A program made the translations under genes and the position numbers. The notes under the pieces were generated by a model, which saw only the letters and a list, made by a program, of their open reading frames with translations, searched no databases and was not told where the DNA came from. DNA of 63,562 bases from Didymodactylos carnosus (lineage: Eukaryota; Rotifera; Eurotatoria; Philodinida; Philodinidae), in assembly GCA_905250885.1 (NCBI GenBank), contig CAJNOQ010000204.1, forward strand, positions 1-63,562, written 5' to 3'. The first letter of the stretch is position 1, and each line of letters opens with the position of its first letter. Positions 46,185 to 58,122 of this stretch are shown here, piece after piece.

Positions 46185-46710
46185 ACTTAAAATGGAAAAG
46201 TTCTGACGCTGTTGATTGTGATTTTCCAGAACTATCAGAAGATCAGTTAAGAGAATTAAGTTTCCGAAAATCAGCTTCTTATCTGTATTAATGCTCAATT
46301 TCTTACTGGTGTTAGATGTTTCTTAGTTACATCAAGTCAAAAATTATGTTGCCGATCAGCTAAAATACAAGAAACGTTTTCAGCCAGTTCTTGTACAAAA
46401 AAAGTTTTTCGGCAAAGAGTCTGACTTTGCACGAGTGAAATATAAATGATTTATCAATGGGAAAAATATGTGTACACAGTTTGATGAAAAACTAAAAACA
46501 GCCGAATGAATGTTGGTATTGTATATGTAGTTCTGATAGTCGTAGAGTCGATTGTTGCTCCCGTTTTGCAGCTTTTATAAAAGATGATTAACCACTTTTA
46601 TAGATACAGAAATTGAGACACTATTTCGATCATGTCGAAGACTGTCGCAAATATTTAGAATACAATTTGTATTTTTTACTATATCCTTGTTCTTCTAAGA
46701 CTGAATTTTG
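46185..46710 (+). pseudogene. Relic of a transposon protein with SWIM-like cysteine motif
   Basis: Short open segments separated by stops resemble pieces of an animal transposon-type protein: DFPELSEDQLRELSFRKSASYLY, then (about 260 bases on) CWYCICSSDSRRVDCCSRFAAF, where a CxC...CxH zinc motif would be expected and the His reads Arg. A further helical piece follows, HYFDHVEDCRKYLEY. The family name is uncertain. The order and spacing of the pieces are what suggest one decayed gene. No terminal repeats were linked to it. Confidence 0.4.
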
Positions 46711-47541
46711 GAAAATAAAGATCAATGCCATTTGGTCCCCACTCCTTTCTTAATTATTTGTATACATAGCTTTTACAATAGAAGACTATACTCTTTTATT
46801 CTATATTGCTTACCCACTCCTCTATCTTTCTATACAGTTTTACGTTGGAACAAAAGTTTAACAAGATAAACGCCACGATAAAACGAAAAATAATATTTAA
46901 TTTATATTTTATGACCATTTTATCTCTTGTTTTGGTCACTAATGAGTTGATCTTTTCTATTGAGAATAAATACACGTTATTACTATTGTTATTTTTTTAC
47001 ATTTTATATACTTTGTAACCCTTTTAAATTTTACTGAACATTGCATGTTTTCAAGTGAGAATAAATAAATAAATGAGTTACATATTTCACTTTACTCTTA
47101 AAATATAAAATCCATTAGACTTCATAGTAATTGTAAAAGAAATAAGTTTCACTTTTTTATTCGATGACATATCTTTTTCTAACTTCCATTTTAAATTGTA
47201 TTCCACTATTTGCCATCTATCTAAGCTGTCTAGTTTTGAGATTACATATCCAAAACATTGATTTAAAAGTATTAAACAACTAATATCTAATAAAACAACT
47301 TCAACTAGTCTTTACTTTGTCATTGAAGAATTATGATAAACTCGTTCAGATTCAAATGGGTTGTTCACAAGAAGAGATTTTGACATCGGTAAATATAGAT
47401 TCGACAATTGAAGAGTATTGAAATTGATAGCATTTTTGTTCCCAAAAGAAATTATTCATTTAAACTAAATGCTATATCATGCAAATAGCATCATATAATC
47501 ATCGACATTATCATACATTCGTTTTTCCTTTGATTTAAAAC
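46711..47541. other. Intergenic, nothing recognised
   Basis: AT-rich 3' flank of the Cosmc-like gene; no coding or RNA feature identified. Confidence 0.4.
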
Positions 47542-48769
47542 TTATCTTGATTTAAGACGATAATACAAGAATTCGAAGGTGTACAGATCTGTGAAATTGG
47601 TAGCTCGAAAGATTATTGTATTTGAACTACAACACATGTCCTAAACACAAATATAGCATAACTGATGATAAACACAATAACTTCATTATGGGAGAATTGA
47701 TATTCGTACCTGCAACTGTTCATTTAATTTATATGTTAAAATAGTCTGTGATAAAAATAAATTATCTTTGACAATTCCAAGATCATTGGCAAATTGTATT
47801 TTGGCCACCATTTTTAAGCATTGTATCAATTCATAATCATTAATTGAATCATATTTACATTTTTCAACTTGAGTATTATCTTCATTTGCGAAGGCAATAA
47901 TCATTTGATTTAGTGCTTGTCGATTGAATAGTATTGCCGCACCATTTGATATCATTTGATGTTGTTTATACATTCTCTCTACATCACCCGCATACGCAAT
48001 TGGCAATTGACTACTGTAACTATCTAAGCGTGAAACTAATTTCCGTAGATTCTCCATAATAACAATTGTTTCATCAGTAGCACGTAAAAACCATGAATAA
48101 GACGAAAAATCTTTAGAGATTGTTGGTAAAACATCAAATGTTCGTTCAACAGTTTCGTTTTCTAACATATCTATATTTTGAAAATTTTCTAACATCATGA
48201 AGTCAACACTTGTATTTTGTAATTTTGTTACAAAATAGAAGCGATCACAACGTTTCGCCCATGTGTACAATGTGGCTATGGACGATTTTTCGTGTTTTGA
48301 ACTTGAACTGAGAACAAAACAAAATATTGATGATAATTTTGCCGACGATGGAACTATAATGGCACAGAGTTATAATAGATTGATTATAGTTGAGTTTGAC
48401 GTGAAGTTATAAAGTTCAGAAAAGCAGTAAAAATTGTATCCCAGTTGAAGAAATCAAAATTTTTAGATTCTTTTATGATTTTTTAGTCATCTGTAGAAAA
48501 CTTTCTAAAATTGCCATGGGCAGCATCCAGATCCACCTGTAAATTATCGTGATTTCACTACGAAATTATTAATGTTAAGATTGCAACGTTGCTTCAACTA
48601 GTATTTTTCTCTATGAATTCGACATACCATATTTTTCTGTTTCAATGAAAGTTGATAAGTATACTGTTAACACGCTAATTACGATGAAGAATAACAATAA
48701 AATTGAAAAGAAAATTAATTTATAATATAAATTAAATTTTAAGTGTAAAGATTTCTGAAGTTTCTTCAT
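47542..48769 (-). CDS. C1GALT1C1-like: C1GALT1/Cosmc-like type II Golgi membrane protein
   Basis: GT31-fold protein related to core-1 beta-1,3-galactosyltransferase and its chaperone Cosmc, which act in mucin-type O-glycosylation. Three minus-strand exons (48769-48628, 48353-47710, 47640-47542) join in frame to 294 residues. A short cytosolic tail and a signal anchor come first (YYKLIFFSILLLFFIVISVL, about residues 15-40). Next are IFCFVLSSSS, TLYTWAKRCDRFYFVT and SWFLRATDETIVIMENLRKL. Then follow an NGAAILFNRQAL segment, YELIQCLKM, FANDLGIVKDNLF, and a C-terminal CCSSNTIIF...YYRLKSR block, as in both family members. The metal-binding DDD of active transferases reads TDE at 140-142, and the usual ED before the CLK segment reads ND. 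This, and the ANDLGIVKDNLF segment, favour a Cosmc-type chaperone over an enzyme. That choice is inference. Confidence 0.8.
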
Positions 48770-50987
48770 GTAACTGGGTAAATAGGTAGTCGTTTAGAAA
48801 AAAAACAATAATCATCCATTTAAGAAAGCAATTCGATCAATTGTATGATAGGTTATGCATCACTGATTTGTCATATTGATAGCTCTATTACTTGATAAAA
48901 ATTTTAATGTATTAGGTATCGAAATACTCATTCAGAACTCATTTACGAACTATGACAATTCCTTATCGATTCACATATTGAAGTTTTCTCAAGTATTCCA
49001 TATTATAAATTGTTGGACTATCTTGTAATTGAAATCTGATGTTATGCGCTTCTTTGATATTTATAATAAGTATTTTCTCTCAAATACTATCAACCTTGAT
49101 TTAAAAGGCTTACCTTGAATTTTATATGATCTTCATGAATTTTAAGTAATAGCACTTATAGCTCTTTTTTTGGATCACAAAAAAAAAGAAAATGCACAAT
49201 TGAAGTTAAAAATGTGCAGTGCATCAAATTTATAACTTAGCATTATGATGAGTAGAATGAATCTTTCAATTATTCACTTAGAGAATAGACCATTTTTTAA
49301 CTTTTTGATGAATGATATATTACTGCTATTTCTTTTGAATTGACACAAATAAATTTAGCCTCCGAAATGTTAAAAGTATTTGTCTGCACTTTTTTTTTTC
49401 AAATACATAACTTTATATAATCGTTCAATATTTTTTTTTTTTTGAATTTGATGATTGCCATTTTACATACACATATACATATTTCACCTTTTTGTTCTCT
49501 TTCAATTATGTAAAGTGAACCATGATCTTCTCTCCAACATCCAAATATATACAATATAAAACATCTACGAGTCGAATATAATGCGATATATACATATTAT
49601 ACACACCTTTAGTGTATGTAGAGAAAAGGGCGAAACAAATATACAGGATTAAACATATTAAATTTTTTTCGTTCAACTATGTAGTATATAATTGTATAGT
49701 AAAAAAAAACATTTACCATTTGTGTCTCAAGTGGAAAATATATTTTATGTATAAAACAAAATATTCAATAGTGATGTTATCAGAGAATTTTAACTATATC
49801 TGATTTGTACATATTCATTGAAGAGTTATCGAGTCTTATTTTATATTAGTCAATTTCTCTCTAAATATATTGCATATATATAAACATATATTCACAAAGT
49901 ACACGTTTTCTTTTTCCTTTTAAAACAAAAATCATATGATTTAAAAAGACTAATAAATGAAGATGGAGAGTCTATTTTAAAGAAGAAATACACAATCATT
50001 TTTCTTTTTTTCTCTCTTCCAGATAAATAATATTAATAGACGACAATAAAAGTTTCAAAAAAAAAAAACATAACAAACTTTCCAGGGTACAATATACTTA
50101 AACATGTGCATTTTCGATTTATATTCATCATGTGCTTTTCAACCGAAAGATTTTGTCGCATTCTTTTTTCTTTTTTTTTTTCCTCTTTTTCTCAAAAATG
50201 ATGCGAAAAAGAACGTTAAGAGAGACAAAAATATAGAATCTACAAATAATAAAAACAGCTGATCATCATATCACGTCACAAAGCGTACACATAGTAATTT
50301 TTTATTGCGCAGTAGAAAAAAACGAAGAAAAATATAACGTCTCTTCCTTTTTTTTTTTACACATACAGTATTATCGGAACAAAAAAAAAAAAAAAGCAAA
50401 GCATATCTATAGATTTATAATTATTCTAACAGAACGTGAACGCGTTGTCGTTGAGTAGTGCGCCATGAATTTATTATTATTAGTACAAAAAGAAAACAAT
50501 CTGAATTATCGAAAACATACCCATTAGTTGTATATACCTGGTAAATTATTAAAGTGGCTCATGAGTAGATGTAAATACATGTAACCAAGGTAATGAATTT
50601 TTTTTATTTCAAAAAAATAACTTTAATCGTATGATTTATGGAAAATCATGCAGTAAATAGTTGTTCTATAGACAAAAAAGCAAGTATTGTTCATCTAAAG
50701 ACTATTCTGATTCTTAATTTCCCTCAGATTTTCTGAAATTCTAGAGAATGAAACTGTCATAAGATGTAACTCATTATATTTCGAAGTGTCTAAGCTAGAA
50801 TGACAAATATTATGACAGTTTAAAAGTTAGTTGAGAATGCAGAGCAGTTCGGGTATTATGAGAACAGACAAAATCGTTCTTACAGATCATCTAAAGTAGT
50901 TATGATGTTCACGCAGTAGATTTGAAGATATCAAGAGATATTTAAGTATTTTATTGTTGAAAAATATTAGTGTGAAGAAAAAAAACA

Positions 50988-51257
50988 AAGTTCATGCAGA
51001 GTCGTGGAAAGTGCTTTTTTCATCATATTCAATACACTCAATATCTCAAACGATTTTTTATATTTGGCAAGGAGTAATTGTCAAAAGTTGAGGAAAACTT
51101 TTTGAATAAAATGGCTGTCGAAAAATTTTCATGAGAATATAATATGAGTTTCAAAATTTTTCTTAAATGTTTAGATAATACATCTTGATCAAAATAAAAA
51201 AACTTCTGGATTATCGAATGTGCTTACAACAACTTTTTCACGACTCTGCATGAACTT
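50988..51257. mobile_element. MITE with 19-bp perfect terminal inverted repeats
   Basis: aagttcatgcagagtcgtg at 50988-51006 is repeated as an exact reverse complement at 51239-51257. The interior is AT-rich with no coding capacity, total length about 270 bp. Confidence 0.75.
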
Positions 51258-52038
51258 TTTTTTTTGTTCTATCTATGATATGAAACATCATTAAAAAAAT
51301 TTATTCTCATTTGTTTAAGGCATCTTGGTTATCATTATTTTCATAAACTAATATTGTTCAATTTTTACAACATAATAATCAAAACTCTTGTGTTGTTGTT
51401 GTTATTTTTCTTTTCTTGTGCGTGCGTGAAAGATTATTATCATCTCACTCGCAAACTCGCTATTCTTAGGGGAACAAAATTTTTCATTTTCTATCATACA
51501 ATTGGATGTAATTGCTTCATCATCTTACTCCGGAAAAAGTACACGGAGGTTTATAATAAACACATGACATTTGGATCTTTTTTTTTCTTTAAGTTAGTAA
51601 AAAAAAAGATAGAAATTACTTCAATATAGAAGAATGTGTTCAAAAAATTTTGTTATGTGCTTTCCAAAAAATAAATTATCAGACGAGACAAAAGTAAATA
51701 CTATGCCGTTTGATTTTTGATTTTTTTAAACTTCTTTCTCTTAATGACAGTCCATATACAAGTTACATATACAGGAAACGCCATTCTAAAGGAGAGTAAA
51801 CGTTGTTTTAGGGAAGAAAGATAAGTCGAAGTACATTAGTTTCATCTGAATTATAGAATTGCCATTGCTCATTACGTAAGTTGCTTCATCTGATTTGTGA
51901 CTATATATATCGATTCTTTGTTTCTCCCTTAAACAATTCTTAAAGCAAACAGGCTTTTTTCTTGCATTTCTGTTTTTTATCAGAAATTGTATATATAATA
52001 AACCATAGATTCTGAAATTGAGAATATGCACAGTAAAT

Positions 52039-52062
52039 TATATATATATATATATATATATA
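52039..52062. repeat. (TA)n microsatellite
   Basis: Uninterrupted TA dinucleotide run of about twelve units. Confidence 0.9.
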
Positions 52063-52394
52063 TCCATGTTGAAAACATCAAGGTTAACAATTTGTTGTCT
52101 TTTATATTCTCGATTAGAACGGCCATATAATTGCGTTTTCTTCACTTTCATCGCGCAACAATGAATGAATAGAATCTTAAGCTGGTGACAAAACCGCTTC
52201 AGAGTTACGCACTCTGTTATCCTTGAAACAATATAGTAGCAGATGTTAAAGACTAAAAGAAATTCAAGAAGAATAAAAAACTAAAAATTTAAATAAATTC
52301 TTTTTTTCTTTTTCTTATAGAAAATCAACCAAATCACCAGTATCAATAATAATTCAAATTCTTTATTATATATTACATTTTTCCCGTATTACAG

Positions 52395-52430
52395 TTCGTC
52401 GTGGCAAGCTGTACGGCAATTTTCACTACG
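52395..52430 (+). other. Candidate 36-nt non-coding or micro exon
   Basis: A pyrimidine-rich tract ending cccgtattacag is followed by 36 bases of locally higher GC and then a strong donor gtaaga. The Yippee coding exon downstream is itself preceded by an acceptor-like ctctag, so this could be its 5' untranslated exon. There is no other evidence. Confidence 0.25.
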
Positions 52431-54431
52431 GTAAGATAATTTTTAATGATCAATGTAGTGTTAATCTTGCTAAAACGATTTCTTTCATTTTATTTTACGT
52501 ATACTACACAAATCTAACAAATACATATATCGTGTCAGGTTGAACTCTGATTTTTTTTTTTCGCATTATTTGTAAGTCTATTATATCTAGTATACAAGGC
52601 AAATTGCATTTATCACTGTTTTATTATTGTCTTATCAAACTGCGAATGTGAATGTCTGTACATATGATAAAATCCCATTGTCATGAATTAGATAGCGTGT
52701 CCCTAAAAATATAAAATAAACGTGATTAACGCAATTCACAGCTGAAAGAAGAAAAAAAAAAAGAATAGAGAATATTTGACATTTAACCTTCGTTATCACA
52801 GTCTTAGGAACGTTTTTTTTTTTTTTTTTTTTGTTTGTCTAAGAAGGAAAAACATAAAAGCACAATCATTGTTGGAAAACTGTTCTACCTTAAAATAATC
52901 TGCAAATCACGTTCGCTCATTATATCTCATTAGAAAGATTGTATATCTAATAACTATATAGTAATTGATAACCTTTGATAACCTTCAGACATGAAAAAAA
53001 ATTTATTCAAACTATTTGTTTCGGATAATTTTTGGTACTGCTATATAGCTAGTTATCATCAATATGATTATAGATTGTCACTGTTTGAATATATGTATGA
53101 AAGATCTATAACTTAGATAAATATTAAAGAAAAAAAAATTCTTATTATTTTTATTATTTATATATGCATTTGTGTCTATTAGATTGTGCAAGTAGTTTTT
53201 ATATATATTATTAATATTACATCTTTTGTTGAGTTGAACACGTTTCCACTTATTTGATGTTAACTATAAAGGCATATTGTGATCATCATTTGTCAAATCA
53301 TTGTGATTACGTGATAAATACGAAGACGACACTCAATAATGTTCAGTTACGGTCGATCTATTTTTTTTTTATACAATTGTTTAATGATCGATCGTTATTT
53401 ATTATAGTATATACACATAAACATCTATTCCTTTTCATAAATTTTTATATTTATCAAATAGCCTAGATACAAAAGAGAATGGCGATGAGACTGTACAAAA
53501 ATAAAATAATAAGGTCATATTCTTCTCGCGAGACCTATTTATAGAGGTAAGAAAATAAAATTTATTGTAATCCATCAATGTTAGAAAAAGAAATATTATT
53601 TTGAGAGAAATAAGTCATTTAGTAGACCAACTATATATAGAAGAACTTGAGAGAAATTCGGAACTAATAGAATTATTTAAGCGATAAACACTGCATAAGG
53701 CGAAGTGGAGAAAAGTGATCTTTACTACTAAACTACGTTAAAATTATAACAGATCATACAGTTTACAGTTGAAAAGACGATTTGTATTAGATAAATCTCC
53801 GACAATAAGAACAAAGACTCTTCTATTTTGAAAGAGTATTTATTTGAACTAGATCGGAAAAATGATATTCAATACTATTTAGATTTGTTTACTCAAAAAA
53901 AAAAAAGAAAAAAGTTGAAAATGTGAACTTCGTTCAAAAATATAATACAGTCTACAAGAAACAAGAGCAATATTTGACATTTAACTATATATTTATTACG
54001 AATGTTTAAGGATAAAGAAATACAAAACTCGATTCCACCTGAAGAAAAAAAAAATTCTACTTTGAACACTTTATGAAATCACATTATGCCTGATTAGAAA
54101 AATTGTATGCGTATATTCTAATTGAATTGAAAATTACTGTTTGCATAAAAATCATGCTGCGTTTATCAAAATACAATTCTTTCTCTGCTAAATAGATTTG
54201 ATTTAACACATCTATTATTCTTTTCATCATCCATAATGTTAGACAAAGTTTATATCGTCTGTTCTTTCTTCAAGTGTTTGTACATTGTTACGTCAAACAG
54301 ACTTTCTTTCCTTTTTTTTCTTCTTCTCTGTATTTATTGTCATTGAAAACATAAGTCTTCATTCAGAAATATTTTGTCATCATGTAGAGCTTTTCTTTTT
54401 CCAAGAACGAGACACAAGTATATTGTACACA

Positions 54432-54450
54432 TACACACACACACACACAC
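54432..54450. repeat. (CA)n microsatellite
   Basis: Short pure CA run upstream of the Yippee gene. Confidence 0.85.
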
Positions 54451-54948
54451 ATATGTCTCTTTAACAATATACATACACATGGATCAGAATATAATGTTCA
54501 ACGTATTAAAAATAATAGTGATGGTGGCTGTTTTTTATGAAAGTAATAAAAAAAGACAATTTTTCTGATGTCAAGCTGTTTTATGCACTGTTGATAGATA
54601 TATTATTTTCTTTCCATCTTTTTTTATCCGCAAGGACAAAACCTTTCGACTTTTTTTTTGTGCAAGAACAGTATTCTTGTTTTATCATTAACACCTCTAT
54701 ATAACCATCCTGATGATCTTTGGGTTGTAGTTGTTTCTTTCTTTTCGTTTTAAAGAGAACACTCTAGAGTTTTTTCTTCGTCTAAATAATCATCTAATAG
54801 TTTAACTTTGCCTAAAAATTTACATTAGATACAAATGGAACGTTCGATTGTATTAAAATAGATTACGATTGTGTGTGTATACTGTCTACATAAAAGACCT
54901 TGATTTCTAATTATTTTATCACATCATTACCTCTAGATTCGTCGAAAA

Positions 54949-55727
54949 ATGGTTAAAAATAACCATAGCTCGAAGACACTTGGAAAATTATTTCAATTAT
55001 ATTTACCGAAAACTCATCGAACATATAGTTGTGTTCATTGTCGAGCACAATTGGCAAATCATGATGAACTCATATCGAAAGTAAGAATTTTAATTATATC
55101 TTTAAATTGTTCATTATTCTTTCTTTTTGTTTCAGTCGTTTCAAGGCAGTCAAGGACGAGCATATTTATTTAATTCTGTGTATGTATTTTTAAATTAATT
55201 AGTATACATTATTTTCAAAAAATCAGATTTGAACTTTTAGTGTCAATGTAGATACAAGTGCTGCCGAAGAACGTGTACTATTAACTGGATTACATGAAGT
55301 AGCAGATATTTATTGTGAATGTTGTAAAACGTTACTTGGATGGAAATATGTGAGTTCTTTGATTTTTGTTTTTTTCCATTATACTCAGACGTTAACATTA
55401 CTTATTATTCACTCGATATTACACAAATTAAATTGACCTTCGATTTTTCTGTTCGGTTATTGAAGTGACATGTAATAGGGTATTGTATCGATGGCGAAAA
55501 AAAATAAATAGAAATTAACTAAATTTTTGATTGATTTCTATAGTATGAAAACACATTAAAGAAAAATTCTATGATAAAGAATATTTCTATTTAAGGAACA
55601 TGCATTTGAATCCAGCCAAAAATATAAAGAAGGAAAATACATTATTGAACTTGTTCATATGATAAAGGACAATGGATGGGATAATAATGATGAGAATCTA
55701 GATAAATCCGACTATGTGAGAAAATAG
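54949..55727 (+). CDS. YPEL: Yippee-like zinc-binding protein
   Basis: Small, highly conserved nuclear/centrosomal protein; the molecular role is not well defined. Four exons (54949-55080, 55136-55179, 55241-55349, 55596-55727) join in frame to 138 residues. The Yippee domain is nearly identical to the animal consensus: [60 protein letters not shown] and [20 protein letters not shown]. The two CxxC pairs (CVHC and CECC) bind zinc. YPEL1-4 end at GWD about 119-125 residues long; here the chain continues for 14 charged residues ([14 protein letters not shown]), an unusual extension. The N-terminus also carries a few extra residues. An acceptor-like site just before the ATG suggests an upstream non-coding exon. 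Confidence 0.96.
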
Positions 55728-58122
55728 AACAACGTCAATTTCGTCGTTGTTGTTATCAATTGTCTTTCTTGTTTTTTTTTCCTCTTACCCTGTGTTTCTT
55801 TCTAAATATATTGACTAATACTTTATTACAGTGATGAGGCTGATATAAAAAAAACAAAAAAACACATTTCCGTATAAATATTTTTTTTGATTATTATTTT
55901 TTTTTTCTCTATGGTATGAACAGATCGATTTTAGTTGTAATAACACGTAGTAAATCGTTAAGCGAACGTTATCTTTTTTCCTTTTTTCTTGTTTCTAGTC
56001 ATCTTTTTCTTGTTTGAAACGTTTTTATGTTCTATCTCTAAGTTGTTAAGTAGGCACATAGATCTTTATTTCAGTCGCAACAATTGATGTGCCTTTTTCA
56101 ATTACTTGACTATTTAGGCCCGCCGCACATTTGTTTGGTGTTTATATTTTTTTTACAGAGAGATACGTTATTGTTCTTTTTTTTTTGTAAATATGTTTAC
56201 TATTTTTTTGTTTTTTATTGTTTTACCTATTTTCTTTGAAAAAAACCTCTCGATATGGTTTTTTTTGTGCTGTAAATAGATGTGTATGTAATGAGACTAT
56301 GTATACGATTTTTTGGGTCTCTTAGTAGAAAAGAGTAAAGAAAAAAACGAAATACAAATCATTGAATTATTTTAATCTTAAATTTAACAATAATAGTCTT
56401 AGAATTACACATATACACACGTTTAAATTCATATTTCTGATGAAATGCATAAATCTAGTACTCAATTTAAAATGAAAAAAATTGTACATTTCCAAGTTGA
56501 ATAAAAAATTGAGAGGGAGAACAACGAATTGAAATTGAGAACACAATGATATCATTCTGATACTATCTCACCTATTTCTAAATTATATGAAAAAAACTTT
56601 ATTCCTTATTCAAAAGTATGTACATATTTTAAAAAAGAATCTAAACGAGTATAGTCATACGTCTACTCGAAGATCTATCTTATATAGAAGCATTTAACTC
56701 TTCAACAAATAACTACAAATACTCTTCGTCAAGTTTTTCCTCATTCAGCTGTTCAATACTTCCTATATTACAAACAAATGTAATTCGAAAGACAATTTTC
56801 CTTCTAAACACTATGTATTCTACTTCAAAAAAATCTTTCTCAATAGAAACATTTCAAGCTAAAAGTTTGCTTTAATAATTTAAAAAATTAATAACTATCT
56901 TATTTCACGGTTTATAAACAAATATATTCGCAGATTATTTATACAAGCATTTTTAATAATGTAAGAAACAACAACAATGACAAGAAGAGTGAATAACACA
57001 AGAAACTGCACGAAAGTAGAGACCTGCGTTTCTGATTATAATCGAGAAGAATGGCGATATTCTCACTCTAAAAACTGGTTTCAAGTCTAACAAATTTTTT
57101 GTCTCGTTTTTTTCAGTGAATATCTGTCAGAAATTTTTTACTAATACTAAATTGTCTGTCAGAGTTTAAATTCCTCTACATTGATTGGAAATTCTACGAG
57201 AGATTGTATCTAAAACAACAAAAAAGCTCAAAAAAAAATCGCATGTTTTGAATCAATGAACAGATGATGTAGCTCTTTGTCATAGAATTTTAATTAATAG
57301 TTAGATTTTATGTTTTGATGTTTACATGAAATTGTTTTCTAAAAAGAAATATTAAAGCTCTAGCATTATCGGGTAGGGGACATAAATACTTGACTAGGTG
57401 ATTGTGGGCACTGAGCATTATGTTTTAGAGAATATTTTAAAAATAGCACTTTGATGTCGTGGAAATTCCATTAAATAGGCTTAATTTATTTCATCTGAAA
57501 AAATTTCATTTGAGAAGTAGCCTGTATGTTAATAATTTAAATGATCACAGGTCACGATCACATACACACACACACACACACACACATTGTGGCACACTAA
57601 CATCCTTGAACTCATTGGACAATATTTCTAACCAACGAAGCATTTTCACAAATTTACGGATAGTAAATCAGTATTATATTACAACAGCAAATACGCTTTT
57701 AAGTAGATATTTTTATTTGATCTTTGAAAGATATATTACCTTTTACAATTGATCACTGATTTTTCAAATTTTAACTGTTTCTGGCAGGTGAAAATTAACA
57801 CAATGTATAATTAACTAAAAAATCTATTTTCAGAAAATAAGGCCTCAATAATTAAAAAATAAAAAAAGAACGAGCAAATATATTTTTTATTTTTCTCTCA
57901 ACGTGCTCGACATTTCTAAAAAAATGATAAAATCGCCCCTCATACATATTATTTGATTCGTCTCATTTACAAAAAACAACAACAATATTATCGAGAAAAA
58001 AATGAATGATATTATTCATGTCATTGATTTCAACAAGGTACCTTTATTAGTTGCAAACGACTTGTCATCCCATCTAGAATATGGTTAAATAATAAAAACG
58101 AAGAAGAAAGAAAAAAACAAAC
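55728..58122. other. Intergenic, nothing recognised
   Basis: T-rich 3' flank of the Yippee gene, then AT-rich DNA up to the vWA gene. Contains a (CA)n run at 57563-57586. No gene seen. Confidence 0.5.
57563..57586. repeat. (CA)n microsatellite
   Basis: Pure CA run of about eleven units; the open frame across it has no other protein-like feature. Confidence 0.85.

Larger units (their letters stand above)
48770..54948. other. AT-rich gene desert
   Basis: About 6 kb without a recognisable coding exon on either strand. It holds many poly-T/poly-A runs, a TA microsatellite, a CA microsatellite, a 19-bp-TIR element (50988-51257), and a candidate small non-coding exon (52395-52430). It may contain 5' untranslated exons and regulatory DNA of the downstream Yippee gene. 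Confidence 0.5.

Noticed and set aside
48502-48540. Extra exon of the Cosmc-like gene between exons 1 and 2
   Set aside because: A good acceptor exists, but including it breaks the frame; joining 48628 directly to 48353 restores the family sequence.
51354-51629. 91-residue frame
   Set aside because: AT-driven, low complexity, no homology or splice context.
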